Assembly (NCBI GenBank): GCA_024734495.1 | Contig: JALMQS010000085.1 | Location: 26,907,766 to 26,971,765 of the forward strand | Direction of reading: 5' to 3' | Source of the DNA: Forficula auricularia | Taxonomy: Eukaryota; Arthropoda; Insecta; Dermaptera; Forficulidae | Length of the DNA stretch: 64,000 nucleotides | In this document: positions 44,180 to 55,499 of the stretch, piece by piece | Layout of the letters: the number at the start of each line of letters is the position of its first letter | Numbering within the stretch: position 1 is the stretch's first letter | Translations under genes and position numbers: made by a program | The notes under the pieces: generated by a model | Seen by the model: only the letters and a program-made list of their open reading frames with translations | Databases searched by the model: none | What the model was told of the DNA's origin: nothing

Positions 44180-45411
44180 CTATGTATGCACCTTTAAATG
44201 TTTGTTAAGACCACTTTTTATTGTGAAAGACTTTGTACATTCGGTACATTTGTAGGGTTTTTCCCCTGTATGCACCCTTAAATGGTAAACAAGCTTAGTT
44301 TTTACCGTGTATCTCTTTTCACAATGAGCACACTTAAAGGGTTTCTCACCGGAATGGCTTCGCATATGTACAGAGAGAGTATGTTTTCCTATGAATTTCA
44401 TCGGACACATGGTGCATTGGTGGGGTTTAATTCCTGTATGAATTTTTAAATGGCGCCTTAAATTCATCTCTAGCGTGAAACATTTCGAACATTCAGTACA
44501 TTTGAAGGGTTTTTCGTCTGTAAGAGATAGTAAATGATGCTTGAGACCTATTTTTGTGACGAAACGCTTCGGACAATGATCACACTGAAAAGGCTTCGCA
44601 CCAGAATGAACTACCATGTGTTTATTAAGACCCGATTTTTGGGTGAATGTGCTCGAACACTCGGAACACTTGAAGGGTTTAGACCCGGAATGTACCTTTA
44701 AATGGTAATTAAGAGCAGCCCTTGAATAAAAGCACTCTGTGCATATAGTACACTTGTAGGGTTTATCCCCTGTATGCCTTCTTATATGACAAATGAGATA
44801 ATCTCTTCGTGTGAACTTCTCCGAACAGTCTGCGCATTCATATTTCTTCTCTGCGAAATGGATGTTCCGCATATGTGTTTTGAGATATTTCTCAATGGAG
44901 AATTTTCTGGGACACAATGTGCATGTGAAAGCTTTATCGTAATGCGTTTTTAAATGATTAACAAGAAAACTCCTTTGTAAAAAGGTTTTAGAACATATGG
45001 CACACTTGAAGCGTTTATCCCCTGCGTGCCTCTTTAGATGATAAACAAGTTGAGGTTTTTGTATGAAGCGCTTATCACAAAGATCACAGCCATAAGGTCG
45101 CTCGCCAGAATGAGTCAGCAAATGATTTTTGAGAGAGGAATTTTCGGAGAATCTCTTCGGACATTTAGTACACTTTAAGGGCTTCACCTCTGCATGCCTT
45201 ATTATATGATTCCTGATGCCGCCTTTAGAACGGAATTTCATTGGACAATGAGAACACGCAAACGGCCGCTCGCCTGTATGGATTCGAGTATGAACATCCA
45301 AGAGCCATTTAGCTTGGAAAGATTTCCAACAGATTTCACAAGTTAAAGGTTTTTTTTTTCGAAGACGTGTCTCCATCGATTTGTTAACATTGTTTGATGA
45401 TTGATAAAGAT
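44180..45411 (-). CDS. Terminal exon of the SAM/zinc-finger gene: 14 C2H2 fingers
   Basis: The acceptor TTTTTTTTCAG ends at 45412. The frame is open from the exon start (LYQSSNNVNKS) through an internal ATG at 45376 to TAA at 44180, so the ATG need not be the start. Fourteen fingers begin at CEICWKSF. Finger 10 has its final His replaced by Leu (HHLLSL), finger 6 has an extra residue between its histidines (HMRNIH), and the rest are canonical. Fingers differ from each other more than in the 11.8 kb array, consistent with an older, constrained gene. It lacks the 3' block shared by the other two loci. Confidence 0.85.
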
Positions 45412-48400
45412 CTGAAAAAAAATGAATATTGTTGATTACAATGTGGTAATTATATGAAGAATAGAATCAGATTGTTTCTAAATTCGGAACTATTTCTCTC
45501 CAGCTTAAAAAAAATCAAAAAATGTGATAAAATCATCATTCACAAGAAGGAAATAGAACTAATTAAAAAAATAGACATACTTGAAGACCAACAAGAAAGA
45601 AAATAAATAATGAAATACAAAAATCCATTAAGAGTAAGAGATAAAAGATAAATTTTAAAGAATTAGGTGTCGGTGATTCGGTGAAACATTTTTAATAAAA
45701 AGTAAAATTTTTTAGATAAAAGATTCGGGCACTGTGAACTTGTCAAAGTTGCTTATATTTTTAACCGACATCAAAAAAAGGAGGAGGTTATCAATTCATC
45801 GGAAGCTTTTTTTTTGTGTGTGAGTTCGTCGCTTTCTTTTTACCACGTGGACCGATTTCGATTTTTTTTTATTGGAAAGGTGGTACCTTCAGATTGGTCC
45901 CATATTAATTTGGTCAAGTTCTGAATATGATCAATGACAAAATAACGGAAATCTTCAATTCTTATGAGCAAATAATGGAAAATCTTTTATAAATAAGCTG
46001 ACGTGTTCTGATGTGGACATCCACTTGACTTTACCATACAACCTGGCCCCCTGGTCGCTTATATTTAACAAAATTATTTATAATCATGTAGAGGGGGGGG
46101 CGGTTAGTTTTTGCATTTTTAGACTCCTGGAGGCCCACTGATTATGTATACAAAATTTGGTTGAGTTTGGTCAAGAGTTTAATTTTTTGACCCCAACCCC
46201 CCATCTTGGGCGGTTAGTTTTTGCATTTTTAGACTTCTGGGGGCCCACTGATTATGTATACAAAATTTGGCTGAGTTTGGTAAAGGGTCAAGATTTTAAT
46301 TTTTTGACCCCCCCCCCCCATCTTGGGCGGTTAGTTTTTGCATTTTTAGACTTCTGGGGTCCACTGATTATGTATAGAAAATTTGGTTGGGTTTGGTAAA
46401 TGGTCAAGATTTTAATTTTTTTGACCCCCCCCCCATCTTGGGCGGTTTGTTTTTGCATTTTTAGACTTCTGGGGGTCCAGTGATTATGTATACAAAATTT
46501 GGTTGAGTTTGCTCAAATGGCCTAGATTTTTAATTTTTAACCCGCCCCCCTTCCACCCCACTTAATTTTGGGTCGATATGCACCAAAATCTAATCAGCTC
46601 TTAATCTCAAAATGGGCCAAATCTACGTGTGAAATTTGGTTTCGATATTCAAACTAGTTTTTGAGCTAGCTCGTCCACAAAGAATTGGTAACGTACAGAC
46701 TAACGGACAACCAGACAGACAAACTAACAGACATTATGACAAAACAATTATTATCTCGAAAAATATAATTTTTTCAATGTTCACTTATTAGAGCTTTTTT
46801 GTAGAGCGAAATGCCATGGTTTCGCTCAATTTTTTTAATCAAAATAGTTTCAGTCGTTTTTGAGATATTTCGAAAAAAAGAAGGAAAAAAAACACTTTTC
46901 ATGCACGATTACAATACTTGACCATACCCTGTATGGTAAAGTAAAAAAGGTCAACCGAATGTGAAAATAAAAAATAAAATCCTTATTTAAAACTCGACAT
47001 CATTTAAGGATGATTTCTCTGTTTATGAAGTGAATTTTATTATATTTTCTGATTCATTTAACCCAACACTTTCTCATACGAGCCTACCTATGATGTTCAA
47101 AATTGGCACTAATTTCCTGAAAGTGATTTCATGCATGAATATATTTCATTTTTCTTGTTTTTTTAGTTTGAAAATATTATCAATTTAATTTTTACCCCCC
47201 CCCCCCAATTTCGGGTCGTCCCATTTTTTCATCAAAATAGTTTCAGGCGTTTTTTAGATATTTCACAAAAAAGAAGCAACAAATCAAAGTTTTATGGTAA
47301 ATTAAAAACAATGTAAAAATAAAGAAATGCAATTAAATCTTACCCGCCAAACGACGATAGGTTAGTAACTTATAGCGCATTTTAGAGTACAATCGTCCAC
47401 GAACATGTTGAGATTTATTTATTTTTGAATACCTTTTATGAATTGAAGGTTCATAATAAACACTTTTTACCTCTTTTGGAAATATTTCTATAATTTCATC
47501 TGCGATGTCAGATAGATCATTGATACTTACTTTGCTGTTTAGAAAGAAAATAAATAAATATTATGAACCTAATTGAATAATCATATGTAAATGACTAGTG
47601 CAGTCATCACCCACCACCAGAGGTCTCTACTGTAGTTTAGTGTTAGAAACATTAGAAAGGGAAGTGTCACTTGTTATATTTACGCCACGAGATAAACAAC
47701 TTGTAATTTAATTTATACATTATTTTTGACAACAGATTTTATTATGTCTGAAAGGGATTATACAATATTACATATTTATATTCCAAACAATACAATAAAG
47801 ATAATAAGGAAACTAACCCGAAAGGGATAATTAAATTACAAGTTATTTATCTCGTGGCGGAAATATAACAAGTGACACTTCCCTTTCAAATATGTTTCTA
47901 ACTTAGCACTAATCTACAGTAGAGACCGCTGGTGGTGGGTGATGACTGCACTAGTCATTTACATATATTATAAAAGTTTAAAATTCTAAATCAAATTACG
48001 AACCTTTCACAACTAACAATTAAGTCTGAAATTATGATATCACAAAGCTTCAGCGAAGTTGCATCTGATAAATAATTGTTTTGATCGTACTCGGATTTTA
48101 TAGCACTGCCGGAATCATTGCGTTCCAAAAGATCTCTAACGTATTTGCTATTATTATTTCTCTTTAATTTCTTTCTACATTCACCTTTATTTGAGTTATT
48201 GATACGCTTACGCTTATTATTAGGTGTAGTATTCTCATCATTAGACTCGTCAATAGTTAACTCAATATCCTGTAAAAAAACAATAATTTTGAGGAGTTTA
48301 TGAATGTGTATGAGTTAGTGTGTAATGTGTGGGTGTGTTTCTCAGAAAATAAAGGACGGTTTTGATTTATTAACACTTACAATATCATTAGAATTGCTAC

Positions 48401-50507
48401 TTGATCTACCACCGAATTCTTGTTGAAAGTTTTCAATAAAATCAAGACGATCTTCTATTTCAGGAATTAATTCTTGAATAAGATTATTCTGTAATATTTT
48501 GAAGCGACTAAATGTTATTTTATGATCTAAAAAACGAAAGAGAGAAAAAACATGATAAATAAAAAATTTTAAATATATTTTTATTTTTTGGATATGTGTT
48601 CTTGAATGAGCCAATCAGCAAATGGAATGTGGTGGTTTTGAGATATTTAAGGACGATCCCTAATATCTAATTCTTGCAATCCTTTTAAAACTTTGAATAC
48701 ACATATTTATGTGTCCTTTATACGTAGAAATTTTTTTCAATAGTCCTTGCGTCACTAAATTGATAAATATTGACCATTGAAATTTGGATATTTAACACGG
48801 GAACCCTATCCCGATTGATGTTAAAGCGACTGTTTCATTAAATAACAATCGTAATTTTCTTGAAATTATTTTGAAAAACTGAGAATCATTAACTGAGGAT
48901 ATAACAAATATTTTCCTGTTAAAATAATTGTACCAAGCGGTATTCGTTTTGTATGAAAAATGTTAAAAGTTAGATACTTTTGATGGTTTTCATTTATTCT
49001 CTCATGGCATGGCAATTGAAGTTGGCGACTTGGCAATGTCGCACTAAAATCACTCAATTTTTCCGTATCTAAAAAACTTCTGCAGCTGGAGCATTTGAGA
49101 TTTTTATCTAATTCTTTCAACCTAACTATACTGTTCTCATCTGGATTTTTGCATTGAGCTGTTTCATGAAGTGTTTTTTTTATTCTTTGTCTTTTTGAAT
49201 GAAATGTTGCCAGATCCAAGAAACGACGCAGTGAAAATATTTTTGCCTTTCTGCGCGTGTGAGAGTAGGGGAAAGAGCGAACTGTATCTGAGTTATATTA
49301 GAGAAGGTCCTTAAGGAAAAATAAATAATAAGAAAGTATTATCGGCTAAGAATAATTATATATTGCTATATTTTATGTTAAAAATAAAAGAGTTTATGAA
49401 AATTCTATTACAAATTATATTTTAAAATGAATAAATATACTACTAGGTACTTACGTATTAACGCCACCGCAGCTAAAGATTTGGCGGTTTTTAAATTTCG
49501 CCAATCTACACCTAAAATTTTTGAGATAAATCAGTTCCCCTCTCAAAAAACAACTTATAGAGTTCGGTTTATGATCTCGGTTCGATTAGATAAAAAATGC
49601 GTTCCCAAACAAACCTTGCGGTGGCGTTAATGTACACGCATTTTTTATCTAATCGAACCGAGATCATAAACCGAACCTAATCAAGTTGTTTTTTGACATT
49701 TTGACAGAGGTGAACTGATTTATTCTATTTTATGATTTATTTCAAAAATTTTAGGTGTAGATTGGCGAAATTTAAAAACTGCCAATTCTGTAGCAGCTAC
49801 ACTGCGGTGGCGTTAATACGTAAGTACCTACTACTACTTATTTGTATTGAGTAATAATAAATGTTTTATTTGTTATAACGATTGACTTTTCATTTACACT
49901 GACCCAAAGTTAACTTATATCTCGGAGCTACCCACATGTCGTAGGGCAGTGCGACGTTGCCAAGTCACATGACACTTGTCATGCCAGAAGAGACAGAGAA
50001 AACAATCAAAATACTTAACATTTTTCAGACAAAACGAATACAGCTTGATACTATTATTTTAATAGAAAAATATTTGTTATTTCTTCAGCTAATGATTTTC
50101 AGTTTTTCAAAATAATTTCATGAAAATTACGATTGTTGTTTAATGAAACAGTCGCTTTAACATCAATCGGAATAAGGTTTGCGTATTAAATATGCAAATT
50201 TCAATGGTCAATATCTAAAAATTTAGTGCCCCAAGGATTATCGGAAAAAATTTCTACGTATAAAGGAAACGTATAAATATGTGAATTCAAAGTTTTAAAA
50301 GAATGGCAAGAAAGTCGATTTATTAGGGAACGTCCTTAATCTAATCGAACCGAGATGATAAACCGAACCTGTTCAAGTTGTTTTTTGACAGTGGGCAGCT
50401 GATCTTCGTTTTAGCCAATTAATAAATCGATACTTACTTTTAAATGTTTCTATCAAATTTGGTAAATTCCATTTATTCAAATATTCTATTGTTTGTTCGT
50501 CAGCCAT
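44180..50507 (-). CDS. Five-exon SAM-like domain and 14-finger C2H2 protein
   Basis: Exons are 50507-50438, 48526-48381, 48269-48004, 47534-47344 and 45411-44180. The lengths 70, 146, 266, 191 and 1232 sum to 1905, exactly 635 codons including the stop, and every junction is GT-AG. The order is: SAM-like domain (YLNKWNLPNLIETFK, then LIQELIPEIEDRLDFIENF), a linker with acidic residues and the basic NKRKRINN (likely nuclear signal), a Lys-rich segment, a basic region (IIEIFPKEVKSVYYEP, RGRLYSKMRYKLL), then 14 fingers. SAM domains mediate protein association and C2H2 arrays bind DNA, so a nuclear regulator is likely. Introns 1, 3 and 4 contain transposable elements. The start has GAGATGG context and no upstream in-frame ATG nearby. 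Functional role is inferred; no named orthologue was recognised. Confidence 0.75.
45755..45990. repeat. AACCGAC(T/A)TCAAAA repeat fragment in intron 4
   Basis: ACCGACATCAAAAAAAGGAG and TGGACCGATTTCGA, related to the tail of 30540-30860 in reverse. Confidence 0.6.
45995..46945 (+). repeat. Family D repeat, four-unit core, in intron 4
   Basis: Core units begin CGGTT at 46101, 46211, 46328 and 46443 (spacing 110, 117, 115). Outer parts match 38960-39640. Open frames such as 46157-46399 merely translate the units. Confidence 0.9.
47344..47534 (-). CDS. Exon 4 of the SAM/zinc-finger gene
   Basis: Acceptor TTTCTAAACAG, donor CGG|GTAAGA. It encodes SINDLSDIADEIIEIFPKEV, then SVYYEPSIHKRYSKINKSQH and RGRLYSKMRYKLLTYRRLA, a basic block after a helical segment. 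It ends in phase 1, matching exon 5. Confidence 0.7.
47584..47965. mobile_element. Fold-back MITE in intron 3
   Basis: Arms of about 135 bases (TGTAAATGACTAGTGCAGTC, TCACCCACCACC and their mirror) enclose about 110 bases. A TA lies at each boundary. No coding capacity. Confidence 0.85.
48004..48269 (-). CDS. Exon 3 of the SAM/zinc-finger gene
   Basis: Acceptor TTTTTTTACAG, donor AAG|GTTCGT (weak). Acidic start (DIELTIDESNDEN), then NNKRKRINN and CRKKLKRNNNSK basic clusters, then KLCDIIISDLIVSCE. The frame is open throughout all 88 codons. Confidence 0.7.
48381..48526 (-). CDS. Exon 2 of the SAM/zinc-finger gene
   Basis: Acceptor CGTTTTTTAG, donor ATT|GTAAGT. It completes the SAM-like domain (HKITFSRFKILQNNLIQELI, PEIEDRLDFIENF) and adds a Ser/Asn-rich tail. 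The intron to exon 3 is only 111 bases. Confidence 0.75.
48647..49314. mobile_element. Second TTAA-type element, 668 bp, in intron 1
   Basis: Ends TTAAGGACGATCCCTAATAT and ATATTAGAGAAGGTCCTTAA. A minus-strand frame (48866-49219, 117 codons from MDLATFHSKRQRIKK with a CSSC motif) is unrecognised and may be chance. An inverted truncated copy is 49948-50339. Confidence 0.65.
49438..49842. repeat. Fold-back in intron 1
   Basis: Arms begin TACTTACGTATTAACGCCAC and end GTGGCGTTAATACGTAAGTA. Inner arms share GATCTCGGTTCGATTAGATA. A fragment of one arm recurs at 50340-50395 beyond the TTAA-type copy. Confidence 0.85.
49948..50339. mobile_element. Truncated inverted copy of the 48647 element
   Basis: Reverse complement of about 48647-49045 with many substitutions. 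It ends GGGAACGTCCTTAA at 50339. Confidence 0.75.
50438..50507 (-). CDS. Exon 1 of the SAM/zinc-finger gene
   Basis: Encodes MADEQTIEYLNKWNLPNLIE and TFK plus one base; donor A|GTAAGT. First half of a SAM-like domain (Trp and hydrophobic spacing). Confidence 0.7.
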
Positions 50508-50876
50508 CTCGAAAATTTTATATTAATCACAATATTTCACAATTTCAACGCTTAACTAATATTCTTATTTTAATATTAGTTTGACGATGATAATAATTTC
50601 AAATTATTCTTCTATGATGATTGAATAATTGGGTTTGATGCTTGGGGTATTTTCTTAAAAAAAATGACAACAAAAAAAATATATTAGAAACAGTAAATTT
50701 TATTTTAGGTTATTTAGAGTAAGTCTGGTATCAAAAGAGTAAATATTGTTGAGCACTTCATCTGGGCTCCAGATGTCAAGTAGGAATTGCTAACTTATGA
50801 AAAATTGAAGTTCGAAGACTGCGCGGAGATTTCAAAACTGAGATACCACCTTTTCCAATGATATTATTTAATTTAG
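50508..50876. promoter_or_regulatory. Presumed 5' flank of the SAM/zinc-finger gene
   Basis: This is the only region available for its promoter before the next element. AT-rich; no convincing TATA box or initiator was identified. Confidence 0.3.
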
Positions 50877-51215
50877 TTAAGATAGTTGTTCCGCCAAATG
50901 GGTTTTCTTACGATTTTTTTGAAATTTAGATATATTATTATTTAAATATTTCTGCATCGATTGGTGGCAAAACGAAATTGATGAACAATATATAGTTCCG
51001 GAGATATTAAATTCCAAAGATAGAGTTTTTCAGACTCTTATACATTGCACTATACGGGATATCGGAAAATTTACATACATAATTAATTATAATTAAGAAA
51101 CCCTTCTTACCATTTTTATAAAAAACTAAACCAACATTAAACAATAACCAATACATATTTTAAGACAATTTTGATTCATAGTTACAACACAGTTTCTGAG
51201 ATAATAATGAATAAT
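50877..51215 (-). mobile_element. TTAA-family element, right half in reverse
   Basis: TTAA at 50877-50880, end GATAGTTGTTCCGCCAAATG, matching reversed 6340-6670. It breaks off at 51215, where TCTTATATATAAAAGCCC begins. Confidence 0.75.
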
Positions 51216-51515
51216 CTTATATATAAAAGCCCTTGTCAGACAGTACCCGAGGCGCTGTCAGGAGAACATGTGGGAGAAAAAGCAACTAATATTTAATGAC
51301 AGTTAGATTGTTATTTTTCAAATAAAACATCTCTATTCTCTATATTATATCTATAATATGTCTATATATTAATATATTCCTTTATATAGCTTAGAATATT
51401 AGATTTACGGCGTGTCTCAAGTGATATCTGATTAATAATAAAGGAACAGACATATTAATATTTCAAATGAATTTGGATAAAGTTTAGCAACGATCCGTTG
51501 CAGTTTATTTTTAAT

Positions 51516-52445
51516 GAAAATGATGAGAGAAGGAGTTACACCAAAAAGTGGCATCCCCTAAAGGCCTGGGTTGGCCCCTCCATCGTGAAGAAGAAGAGGG
51601 GATTTTATGGGCTGGGTAGGGGTCGAAGGTATCTGGTGGATACGGGTCTTAAACAGCTGAAGGTTATAAGTCGCGGGGAAAAAGGTGACTGGGAGCGAGT
51701 TCCAGTCTATGGAGGTCATAGGAATAAGAGTTGGCGAAAGCGCTTGTTCGATTTTTATCCAATTTGACAGTGAAGGGGTGCTGAGGGTTCGAAAATCGCG
51801 TGTTTCTCGTAAAGAGGGCTTTAGGGGGAATCAGTGATTTCAGCTTTACTAAACAGTCTGCCTCCCTGGTGTAATGGTCAGAATGTCTGGCTGGCAACCC
51901 GGAGGTCTCGGGTTCGATTCCCGGCTATACCCAGACATTTTTTCTGTAAGTATAGGGTCTGGTAATAAAAATTAAGTGGGAGATAAATTTAACCTAATTT
52001 ATCGCGCGGAGAATTTACCACTGCTCGAAGCCCTTAAAAAACTTAGTAAATTGGATTGTATCTAACTTTCTGACATTTGGCTCATGATCCCGGCTTCTTT
52101 CCTTCTACTGTGTACTTTTCACGATGGAGGGGCCATCCCATACAGGCCTTTAGGGGATGCACCTTCTGGTCTATCTCATTCTCACATCAATATCATTAAA
52201 AAAAACAAAAACAAAACAAAAAAATCAGACACCATGATAGTATCTGTAGTACAGGGAAAGGGCAGAAACGGTTCTTCGGTGAGCCAGGGAGTCGAGTGAC
52301 ATAGTTAGGGCCGGGTCTTCTATTAGTTTAATTGTTCGTTTCTGAATTGCATCCAGTGTGGCAAGAGAATGCTTGGAGGCCCCTCTCCACAGATGAGAGC
52401 CATATTCGAGACAAGGACGGATTTGAGCCTTATACAGTGTAAAAA
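51516..52445 (-). mobile_element. Jockey-like LINE fragment interrupted by a SINE
   Basis: Same element as 16745-17457: KALFTRNTRFSNPQHPF and RDWNSLPA-type C-terminus with frameshifts, 3' tail at 51516-51590. The SINE occupies 51857-52226; the LINE resumes at 52227 and is 5'-truncated at about 52445. Confidence 0.8.
51857..52226 (+). mobile_element. tRNA-derived SINE with a LINE-derived tail
   Basis: Head TGGTGTAATGGTCAGAATG (A box) and GGGTTCGATTCCC (51910-51922, B box). The last 105 bases (CACGATGGAGGGGCCATCCC, then GGCCTTTAGGGGATGCACC) match the 3' tail of the Jockey-like LINE at 16770-16850 and 51535-51590. It ends in an A-rich run. This is how a SINE borrows a LINE's machinery. Confidence 0.85.
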
Positions 52446-52612
52446 GTATACTACTTAGGGCCGGTTGTATGTCGCAAAGTAAATGCTTTTTACCACTAAC
52501 ACAGGGTAGATGGTAAATGGAGGGACTCGGATGACCAATCAGATGACAGCAGTGGTGTTGTGCTAATTTTTACTTTATTTTTTACCGGAACGCGTATATA
52601 TAATTATATAGA

Positions 52613-52802
52613 CAGGGCCGATCCTGGGTAGGCGGCCGCTCTGTGCTGTCTCATGTCCCAAATTTAACGACGGGGGGGAGGGGGGTGATTTTCCATGATA
52701 ATCCTGGCGGCGACGTTTTTTTTTTTTAGGTCTCATGTCCCAAATTCGACGACGGGGCGGAGGGGATTTCCCCCAATTTTCGCCCGTCGTCAGGATCGGC
52801 CC
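52613..52802. mobile_element. hAT-like MITE, 190 bp
   Basis: Ends CAGGGCCGATCCTG and CAGGATCGGCCCTG, flanked by TATATAGA and TATATAGC. Much more GC-rich than its surroundings, with two copies of TCATGTCCCAAATT inside. Confidence 0.8.
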
Positions 52803-53109
52803 TGTATATAGCATAAAAAGGAAACGAAAATCATTACGAAACCCATTTTGTGCATATATATATATATATATATGTTTATTACAATAATAGGAACGTTTAA
52901 TAAAAATTATAAAATATGCATAGTAGATACTCAAACAATATTGCATAAATATTTTTAACAATACATGAAAACACTAATGGTTTTTATAAAATATTCCAAA
53001 TAGGATTATGTTCAGGATCTTGTGGTTGAATTTTCCTTGTTTTGTTGTCATCCGCTGAACGATGAGACCTTAACCAAGTTTTTACATAATCATCTAGTTT
53101 AATTAATTG

Positions 53110-53480
53110 TTTTCTCCGCGTGTGTTTTTGAGATTTACTCGACGTTTCGCCCTTCCTTTTGGAGCCATTTTCAAGATAGGGGGGTGGGTTGTCTTAGGGC
53201 CGGTTGTATGTCGCAAAGTAAATGCTTTTACCACTAACCAAGGGTAGCTGGTAAATGAAGGGGCTGGGATGGCCAATCAGATGACAGGCACTGAAAGTTC
53301 CTGTCATCTGATTGGCCATCCCAGCTCCTTCATTTACCAGCTACCCTTGGTTAGTGGTAAAAAGCATTTACTTTGCGACATACAACTGGCCCTTAGTGGT
53401 CTTGGCCTGTCGTCCAGGGTTGTCTAAGAAAATGGAGAGGCGAAACGTCGAGTTAATCTCCAAAACCCACACGGAGAAAC
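53110..53480. repeat. Fold-back enclosing the compact 53197-53400 palindrome
   Basis: Outer arms GATTTACTCGACGTTTCGCC and GGCGAAACGTCGAGTTAATC carry a degenerate GAAACGTCGAG stem motif. The inner palindrome is nearly perfect with the GACAGG ... CCTGTC turn at 53283-53300. Confidence 0.8.
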
Positions 53481-54133
53481 CCGAAAAATCTCTAATGACA
53501 TTGAACCTATCCATGGAAACCTCAATGAACATCTATAATATATATATTAAGGTATATATATATATTGGCCGAATGGAAGAGTGGAGGGGGTTCCCAGGGT
53601 GCCACCAAGTCGGGCTTTATTTTTTCTCAAAATAGTATGTATTTCATGTTATTTTACTTTTCATGTCTCATCTTTAGTTCCGGAACGCGTTCCTGTCCAA
53701 AAAGGAAGTACCGGAACGACGTTCCGGAGCGTTCCGGCTCGACAACACCACTGGATGACAGTGCCTGACATCTGATTGGCCAGCCCCTCCATTTACCATC
53801 CACCCTGTGTCAGTGGTAAAAATCATTTACTTTGCGACATACAACCGGCCCTAAGACTATACTCAAATGTTTCAATGTAGTTGTCTCAAATACTTTATTC
53901 TCGAATCAATTGAAATTTATCTGACTCAAATGCGGATTGGCCATATACGTGGCGTATTTGAGAAAAAAAAAACATCATTTTTATAAGTGTGTAAAAACTT
54001 CGTCGTTTAGTTATAACTAAATTAGATAATCATTTTATACTGTGTAGTGAATTTTAATATTTTGATTTTCTTTTGTAAATAACACGAACATGGTTGTTTA
54101 TTTTATTTTTCCAAATTAATAAATAGATTTTTG

Positions 54134-54309
54134 TTAAAGTAGTTTCGCGACAATACTAGCAAAAAAATCTTTGGAATTGAATATCTCCGGAACTATATTG
54201 TTCATAAATTTCGTTTTGACACCAATCGATGCAGAACTATTTAAATAATAACCTATCTAAATTTTAAACAAATCCTAAGAAAACCCAAATGGTGAAACAA
54301 CTACCTTAA
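54134..54309. mobile_element. TTAA-family element, 176 bp internal deletion form
   Basis: TTAA at 54134-54137 and 54306-54309. Ends AAGTAGTTTCGCGACAATAC and GGTGAAACAACTACC. Only the two ends of the 0.7 kb element remain. Confidence 0.8.
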
Positions 54310-55499
54310 TTAATTTATTAAAATTACAAAAACAAAAAAAAATTAGCCGCCACATTTATCTGTTTTGATTAATTCAATGAATTATTCATTACCTTTCGAT
54401 TTTGAATTATTGTCGAGTTTGTTCTCTAAATCCATTCCGAATATATTAAATAGTTTCAGTTAAATTAATTAAATGGAAATTTATTTTTTCAAATGACAGA
54501 TTGTTCCATTGTTTGTCCTTCATTTTCAAATCAGTGTTGCCAAATTTCTAAAAAGTTAAACACTAAAAGAAATTCATGCTTTTATTTAAACTTGGATCTT
54601 TGTTGTTGCTAAAATAGAATTTTACAATTGAATTTTGACGCACATTTACTGAGACATTTTTCTAGAAATTTTGCAGGACAACACTAAATTTGTTCACCTT
54701 CCGAAATCAATAGAGATAAAATATAATTATTTAAACTTTAGAAAATATTATGCAATTGGATGAAAAATTCAAAACTTTTTCACACACACGACTGGGTGGT
54801 TTCTTTAAAACGACTCAAAACATTTCGATGAAAATCGAGGATAAGAGATAAGGAGGATTTTAATTTAAAAAATTATTTAGATTTGAGGGTGTCAATAAAA
54901 GCTAATAATAAAATTTTTCAATTTTCTTTTCGAAATTGTTTTTTTTTTTTTTAATTTTAAAATCTACTAATATAATAATTATAAATATTACTCAGGGCCC
55001 AAAGAGGGCACAGAAATACGCCTAAACTTCTATTCATTCTACAAATATTAAGACAAGATGGTGGGCCTATGATAATTACTATTTTTTCGATTTTCAGTTT
55101 TCTTTCAACAAACTAAAATATTAATATAAATATATATTAACACCTGTAAAGTTAAAAATTAATTCAAAATAACTAAAAAAAAGAACTCAATACCAAAAAG
55201 TGGTATTAATATAATGGTTAATAGCTAATAAATAAATAAAGTAAAGAAAATTTTTCAAAAATTTTCTTCATGTTATTTAAAACATGTTTTCACCAAGAAC
55301 CCACACCATCTCCCTTAATAAAATACACTAATTACATTGGTTAATAGTAAAGACGTGTGAACCACTACTAACCAGTTAATCTGCTAAGAGCTTAGTAAAT
55401 GGAATAGTACTAATGTACCAATGTACCCGTGCCTGAGTATAAAACTACCTGCGTTCAAGTGTGTATGGCCGCCTCCAATAAGATAACATCATATAAATA
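54310..55499. other. No gene seen
   Basis: AT-rich sequence without coding frames, RNA genes or clear repeat boundaries. Confidence 0.45.

Larger units (their letters stand above)
52456..53857. mobile_element. Long-TIR element (Harbinger-like ends) with internal fold-backs and a MITE
   Basis: Ends TAGGGCCGGTTGTATGTCGC and GCGACATACAACCGGCCCTA extend for about 105 bases (52456-52562 and 53743-53857). The same ends occur as a compact fold-back at 53197-53400. Both abut TA. Confidence 0.7.

Noticed and set aside
46157..46399. 80-codon frame with PPHLGRLVFAFLDFWGP repeats, also at 39127-39363 and 4236-4511
   Set aside because: It is the translation of the ~115-bp family D unit; it occurs in both orientations and carries C-runs of variable length.
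48866..49219. 117-codon minus-strand frame as a host gene
   Set aside because: It lies within a TTAA-type element and in its decayed inverted copy the frame is not preserved; no recognised domain. Noted under the element only.
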